Part shown: positions 34,096 to 37,172 of the stretch, piece after piece
Layout of the letters: each line of letters begins with the position of its first letter
Numbering within the stretch: the first letter of the stretch is position 1
DNA from: Acetatifactor sp.
GTDB taxonomy: Bacteria > Bacillota > Clostridia > Lachnospirales > Lachnospiraceae
NCBI GenBank assembly: GCA_022511425.1
Contig: JAFLRO010000022.1
Location: 1-37,172, forward strand
Direction: 5' to 3'
Length of the DNA: 37,172 nucleotides
Program-made: the position numbers and the translations under genes
Notes under the pieces: model-generated
Told to the model about the DNA's origin: nothing
The model's database searches: none
What the model saw: the letters and a program-made list of their open reading frames with translations, nothing else

Positions 34096-35430
34096 TTACA
34101 TGGGGCCTTTGTCCTTTAAGAAGGTATGCCACAGCTTTTTCCGGCACTCAAAAGGGGAAGCATAACCGTCCGATACACCGTCAAATTTACGAAAACCCTT
34201 GAACTTTTTCGTCACAGCCTTCCACTGCGGCAGTTTCTCGCCGTTTGGATCTCCGTTTCGCACAAAGTTTGCCACATAATCTATCATCCGGGCGCTGAGG
34301 TCATAGTCCAGCTGTTCAAACGGCCTCCAACACTTATCCATATTTCCGAAGAAATACCACAGATCCGAGGCATGGTATGCCTTATATCGATTTCCCGGAA
34401 GCTCCCTGTCAAAGATAAATCCATATACGGGCTGCCTGCCCTCCCGGGCATTTCTTTTTGCCCAGCCATAGGCCAATTCAAAGATCAGATAGGGCATAAA
34501 ATCCTGGGAGGTGATACCAACAATCAGTGGAACATCCAGATCTGTTCCCGCTTTGCGTACATTTTGGGGCAGATCCGGTATAATAGCGCCATCGATACCG
34601 GGCTGGAGATAATGCATGTCGTTATGTTCTCTGGAAACCTGATACCAAGCTTCCCATATTTCCTTAGCGGGCAGCTTTTTAAAGCTGTCCTCATCCTTTG
34701 CCCCGGCGCGCTCCTGTATCTCGTTCCAAAAGCTTTCCGACTCCGCCTCAGTGTAAGGTTTCACCATCTTCGGGATCATACCTGCGCCGGACAGCATAAT
34801 GGCACCTTTTACAATGCCCTTTAAGGCCTGTGTATAAAGCAGATCCGTAACACTCATGGCACCTGCGGACTGTCCCATGATGGTAATGCGTTCCGGATCC
34901 CCGCCAAACGCCGCTATATTATCGTGCACCCACCTTATAGCTGTCATTTGGTCGTGAAGTCCGTAGTTTCTGGAGCGATAGAGTGAGAATACATTCAGCC
35001 GATAACCCACAGAAACGTAGACCACTCCCCGCTTTGCATACTCCTCCGTGTCGCCATGTGGCAATTCCCCTACCGTTCCGGTCTCATGACCGCCGCCATG
35101 GATGAAAACCAACACCGGACAGCATTCTCCCTGTAAGGGCTTCACAATATTCAATGTCAGGGCATTTTCCTCATAAAGGAATTTCCTGCCTTTCCGAAAC
35201 TCCTCATAATAAAAGTTGTCGGTGTCATTCTCTTCCGGCCGAAAGGTGTCATACTGGAAACAATTTAACTCTTGCTGCGTCGCGTCATAAACACCTTCCC
35301 AGTGAGTGACCGGCACAGGGTACTCAAAGCGCTCTGCCGTAGCATAACGAATTCCCTGAAATAATATGCTGTTTTCCTTTTCAATGCCCTTTACAGCCCC
35401 GCAGGCTGTCTGCAAAATATGTTCTCCCAT
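34096..35430 (-). CDS. Type B carboxylesterase
   Basis: Alpha/beta-hydrolase of the carboxylesterase/cholinesterase family, 444 residues, with no signal peptide, so probably cytoplasmic. The oxyanion loop HGGGHETG is at 111-118. The nucleophile elbow GQSAG has S188. The acid residue is probably D310 (ITSQDFMPY), where the family usually has Glu, and the histidine is H353 in YHASDLWYFFG. Substrate unknown; acyl or methyl esters on carbohydrates or aryl esters are possible. It has its own strong promoter downstream of the GH88 gene and no partner in an operon. Confidence 0.9.
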   Translation of the reverse strand: MGEHILQTACGAVKGIEKENSILFQGIRYATAERFEYPVPVTHWEGVYDATQQELNCFQYDTFRPEENDTDNFYYEEFRKGRKFLYEENALTLNIVKPLQGECCPVLVFIHGGGHETGTVGELPHGDTEEYAKRGVVYVSVGYRLNVFSLYRSRNYGLHDQMTAIRWVHDNIAAFGGDPERITIMGQSAGAMSVTDLLYTQALKGIVKGAIMLSGAGMIPKMVKPYTEAESESFWNEIQERAGAKDEDSFKKLPAKEIWEAWYQVSREHNDMHYLQPGIDGAIIPDLPQNVRKAGTDLDVPLIVGITSQDFMPYLIFELAYGWAKRNAREGRQPVYGFIFDRELPGNRYKAYHASDLWYFFGNMDKCWRPFEQLDYDLSARMIDYVANFVRNGDPNGEKLPQWKAVTKKFKGFRKFDGVSDGYASPFECRKKLWHTFLKDKGPM

Positions 35431-35480
35431 ACCTTTTCCCCCATTCTGCCGTGAAATGGCTTTCCAACAGTTATGTTATT

Positions 35481-35510
35481 ATTATATTCTGCCTCCAAAT
35501 AGCTTGTCAA
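35481..35510 (-). promoter_or_regulatory. Sigma-A type promoter for the carboxylesterase gene
   Basis: Minus strand: perfect TTGACA (35505-35510), 18-base spacer, perfect TATAAT (35481-35486), 50 bases before the esterase ATG. Confidence 0.8.
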
Positions 35511-35587
35511 TCTGACCGAAAACAAATAAATCTCTAGACAGTCTGGAATGGCTGAACAAGGAGCTTATTAAGTTAGTATTATTTTCT

Positions 35588-36712
35588 TTACCACAAAAAC
35601 AAATTTTTCCCACATAACCGCAGAATAGCCTCCGTAAAGAAATAATCTGCGTAAATAATGGCAAAATTGTGATGCTTATCGTTGTAAGCAGCCGTGCAGT
35701 TTTCTACGATATGGTCAATCTTGTCATCAAAGCAACAACGTTTTTCCTCCAATGTATGAAGCAGGCGAAGCGCCGCCTCATGGTAAACCTGACCTTGCTC
35801 AATGTCAACATGTTGCTCCAACTCTAGAAAGCCGCAGGCCATGATGGATGCTGCCGAGGAGTCCTCCCAGTCACAATCGTCTGGCTGGCAAAAATCCACC
35901 GATATAATTCCGCTGTCCGGTATTTGAGAAAGAATATATGTCGCAATCTTCTGGGCCGTATCCAAATACTTCTTATCCACGGTATGTCGATAACTCAGCG
36001 AAAAGCCATATAAGGCCCATGACTGCCCCCGTGTCCAGGAGGATCCTTCCTTCATTCCCTGACCGCCCAAAGAACGAATCCTCTTTCCGGACTTGGTATC
36101 AAATTCCACAATGTGATTGGCAGAGCCATCCGCCCGAATGAAAGCCTGTCTTGCTGTATCTGCATGAGCTCTGGCAATCTGAGCAAACCGATCATCATTG
36201 GTCTGTTCCGAGGCCCAATACAAAAGAGGCAGATTCATCATGCAGTCAATAATAGCCCAGCCTGCATTTTCTCCGCTTCCACCGTCATTCCATGCCCGAA
36301 TGAAACCTCCCGCCAGATTAAATCTTCCTGCAAGATTTGCTGCCGCCAGCAGTCCACGGTTCCTTGAGCTCTGATTTCCCGTCAGCCGATAGTTTGCCAC
36401 TGCTGTCATCAACCAGCGAAATCCGCTGTCATGATCCATACCTTGATAATCCATCAAGTTACGATCCAGCTTCTCCTCTATCTCTTCCGCAACAGTGCGA
36501 AACTGCTCATACCCAAAAGCATGATACAAGAGCCAGAGCTGACCTCCAAAGAATCCGTTGGTCCACCAGCCAATCCTATCCGACCAGTCATCGAATACTC
36601 CGTCATTGGTGGTATAGGGAATCTTATGCTGATTGCGCTCCGCAGTCACACTGACCTTGCAGTAAATCTTCTCCGCCACACTCTCCGCCCACTGTTTTTC
36701 CATTTCCCTCAT
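35588..36712 (-). CDS. Glycoside hydrolase family 88 unsaturated glucuronyl hydrolase
   Basis: Hydrolyses the 4,5-unsaturated uronic acid at the non-reducing end of oligosaccharides released by polysaccharide lyases. From the ATG at 36712 (GGAGGGG about 8 bases upstream) it has 374 residues and forms an alpha6/alpha6 barrel. D95 (MDHDSGFRW) and D156 (IIDCMMNLPLL) are 61 residues apart, the same spacing as D88 and D149 of the characterised Bacillus enzyme. RGQSWALYGF is also conserved. No signal peptide is seen. No lyase or sugar transporter lies in the window, so the substrate (glycosaminoglycan, rhamnogalacturonan or other) is open. Confidence 0.93.
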   Translation of the reverse strand: MREMEKQWAESVAEKIYCKVSVTAERNQHKIPYTTNDGVFDDWSDRIGWWTNGFFGGQLWLLYHAFGYEQFRTVAEEIEEKLDRNLMDYQGMDHDSGFRWLMTAVANYRLTGNQSSRNRGLLAAANLAGRFNLAGGFIRAWNDGGSGENAGWAIIDCMMNLPLLYWASEQTNDDRFAQIARAHADTARQAFIRADGSANHIVEFDTKSGKRIRSLGGQGMKEGSSWTRGQSWALYGFSLSYRHTVDKKYLDTAQKIATYILSQIPDSGIISVDFCQPDDCDWEDSSAASIMACGFLELEQHVDIEQGQVYHEAALRLLHTLEEKRCCFDDKIDHIVENCTAAYNDKHHNFAIIYADYFFTEAILRLCGKNLFLW

Positions 36713-36818
36713 TATAATGCCCCTCCGTTGTACTCGTTTCTGAATGTATCTCATATTTAGATCAAATTATATTTGGAGCCCCGGAAACCAATAGTTTATG
36801 TCGCCATTCGATTTATAT

Positions 36819-36853
36819 TTTACTGTCCTTTACTGTTAAAATTATTTTACTGT
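36819..36853 (-). promoter_or_regulatory. Triple ACAGTAAA repeat at the GH88 promoter
   Basis: Minus-strand ACAGTAAA occurs three times (plus-strand TTTACTGT at 36819-36826, 36829-36836 and 36846-36853). The copies overlap the -10 and the start region, so they are candidate operator half-sites for a carbohydrate-responsive regulator. Confidence 0.45.
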
Positions 36854-36873
36854 TTTTTTATTGTTTATGTCAA
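36844..36873 (-). promoter_or_regulatory. Sigma-A type promoter for the GH88 gene
   Basis: Minus strand: TTGACA (36868-36873), 18-base spacer, TAAAAT (36844-36849). It is about 130 bases upstream of the ATG at 36712, leaving a long leader. Confidence 0.65.
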
Positions 36874-36954
36874 GAAGCGCAAAAAACTCCCTTGAGCCCT
36901 CAAAAATGCTATCGTGATCCGGGAAAATAAGAATATGGAAAATTTCTTGCATCA

Positions 36955-36986
36955 TTAGAAAAGCCCCACAGCTTTTCTGTGAGGCT
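36955..36986 (-). terminator. Intrinsic terminator of the truncated gene at the right edge
   Basis: Ten-base arms (36962-36971 and 36977-36986) fully paired on the minus strand with one G-U, followed by TTTTCTAAT. It starts 14 bases past the TAA at 37001-37003. Confidence 0.8.
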
Positions 36987-37000
36987 CTCCTGAATGTTTT

Positions 37001-37144
37001 TTAGTTATTGCAGCTATCGCAGTCCTCGCACCTGTCAAATCCGGGATTGAATGCGTAGAAGTTCTTGGAATCCAGTCTATCCTGCACTATCCGCAGGGCT
37101 TCACCAAATCGGGAAGGTTGAAGTATTAAATACGCCAAGTGATT
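37001..37144 (-). CDS. Possible 3' end of a small or truncated gene with a cysteine-rich tail
   Basis: An open minus-strand frame of 47 codons ends at TAA 37001-37003, right before an intrinsic terminator. It reads FGEALRIVQDRLDSKNFY and ends GFDRCEDCDSCNN, with a C-x2-C-x2-C cluster. In this frame a stop lies just upstream, so it is either a very short gene (TTG at 37138) or the shifted tail of a longer one. Family not recognised. Confidence 0.4.
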   Translation of the reverse strand, partial: NHLAYLILQPSRFGEALRIVQDRLDSKNFYAFNPGFDRCEDCDSCNN

Positions 37145-37172
37145 TCAATGTTTCCGTTTGCAATACGAATGA
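37127..37172 (-). CDS. C-terminal fragment of an unidentified gene (cut by window edge)
   Basis: The minus-strand frame ending at TAA 37127-37129 encodes IRIANGNIEITWRI. This resembles the tail of some serine recombinases, which often end in a NG-x-IEI-x-W-x-(I/F) strand, but fourteen residues are too few to be sure. It overlaps the cysteine-rich frame in another phase. Confidence 0.3.

Noticed and set aside
34126..34824. Plus-strand open frame of 232 codons antisense to the carboxylesterase
   Set aside because: The esterase on the other strand is complete with its catalytic triad; the antisense frame is a shadow.
1..37172. tRNA or rRNA genes, riboswitches, prophage or toxin-antitoxin modules
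   Set aside because: I found no cloverleaf, T-box, riboswitch core, phage structural gene or toxin-antitoxin pair when reading both strands.

Overview
The window looks like chromosomal core sequence from an anaerobic, low-to-moderate GC Firmicute, most likely a clostridium of the family Lachnospiraceae. The reasons are the rod-shape and Min gene order (radC, mreB, mreC, mreD, a class B PBP, minC, minD, minE, rodA, mgsA), the mutS-mutL-miaA-'aluminium resistance' order, the DUF4321 protein, strong AGGAGG-type ribosome binding sites, frequent TTG and GTG starts, and protein sequences typical of gut clostridia. Every gene I accept is on the minus strand, so transcription runs from high to low coordinates.

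Layout, right to left. At 37172-35588 is the tail of an unidentified gene with an intrinsic terminator, then a GH88 unsaturated glucuronyl hydrolase behind a good promoter. At 35510-34096 is a type B carboxylesterase with its own promoter. At 33903-29310 is an OmpR-type response regulator and sensor kinase, a membrane-anchored protein of unknown function that overlaps the kinase gene, and an AGCS amino-acid:sodium symporter. At 29231-27897 is peptidase T. At 27837-17778 lies the miaB, mutS, mutL, miaA, PLP-lyase block; between miaB and mutS sit a frameshifted XRE-type regulator gene and a two-unit palindromic repeat. At 17778-17355 is a GC-rich, MITE-like element with imperfect terminal inverted repeats. 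At 17180-6396 is the long elongation/division block: DUF4321, radC, mreBCD, PBP2, minCDE, rodA, mgsA and a D,D-carboxypeptidase. At 6392-5895 is a small P-loop protein with its own promoter. At 5818-2945 are an HlyD-like membrane protein, the YggS-type PLP protein and sepF, closed by a strong terminator. At 2788-247 are aroB, lspA and an RluD-family pseudouridine synthase, overlapping or abutting. At 169-1 is the end of a second copy of the MITE-like element.

Working together: mreBCD, PBP2 and rodA form the rod-elongation machinery, minCDE places the septum, sepF tethers FtsZ, and the D,D-carboxypeptidase trims peptidoglycan. The mut and mia genes do mismatch repair and modify A37 of tRNAs. 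The right end handles polysaccharide-derived oligosaccharides and esters and an unknown extracellular signal.

I do not see a clear-cut new defence or biosynthetic system. The best leads are the MITE-like family with stem covariation, the kinase-linked orphan membrane protein with candidate regulator sites, the roughly 225-residue insertion in PBP2, a hairpin that traps the ribosome binding site of the symporter gene, and the frameshifted regulator. All statements rest on reading the sequence; no database search was run.
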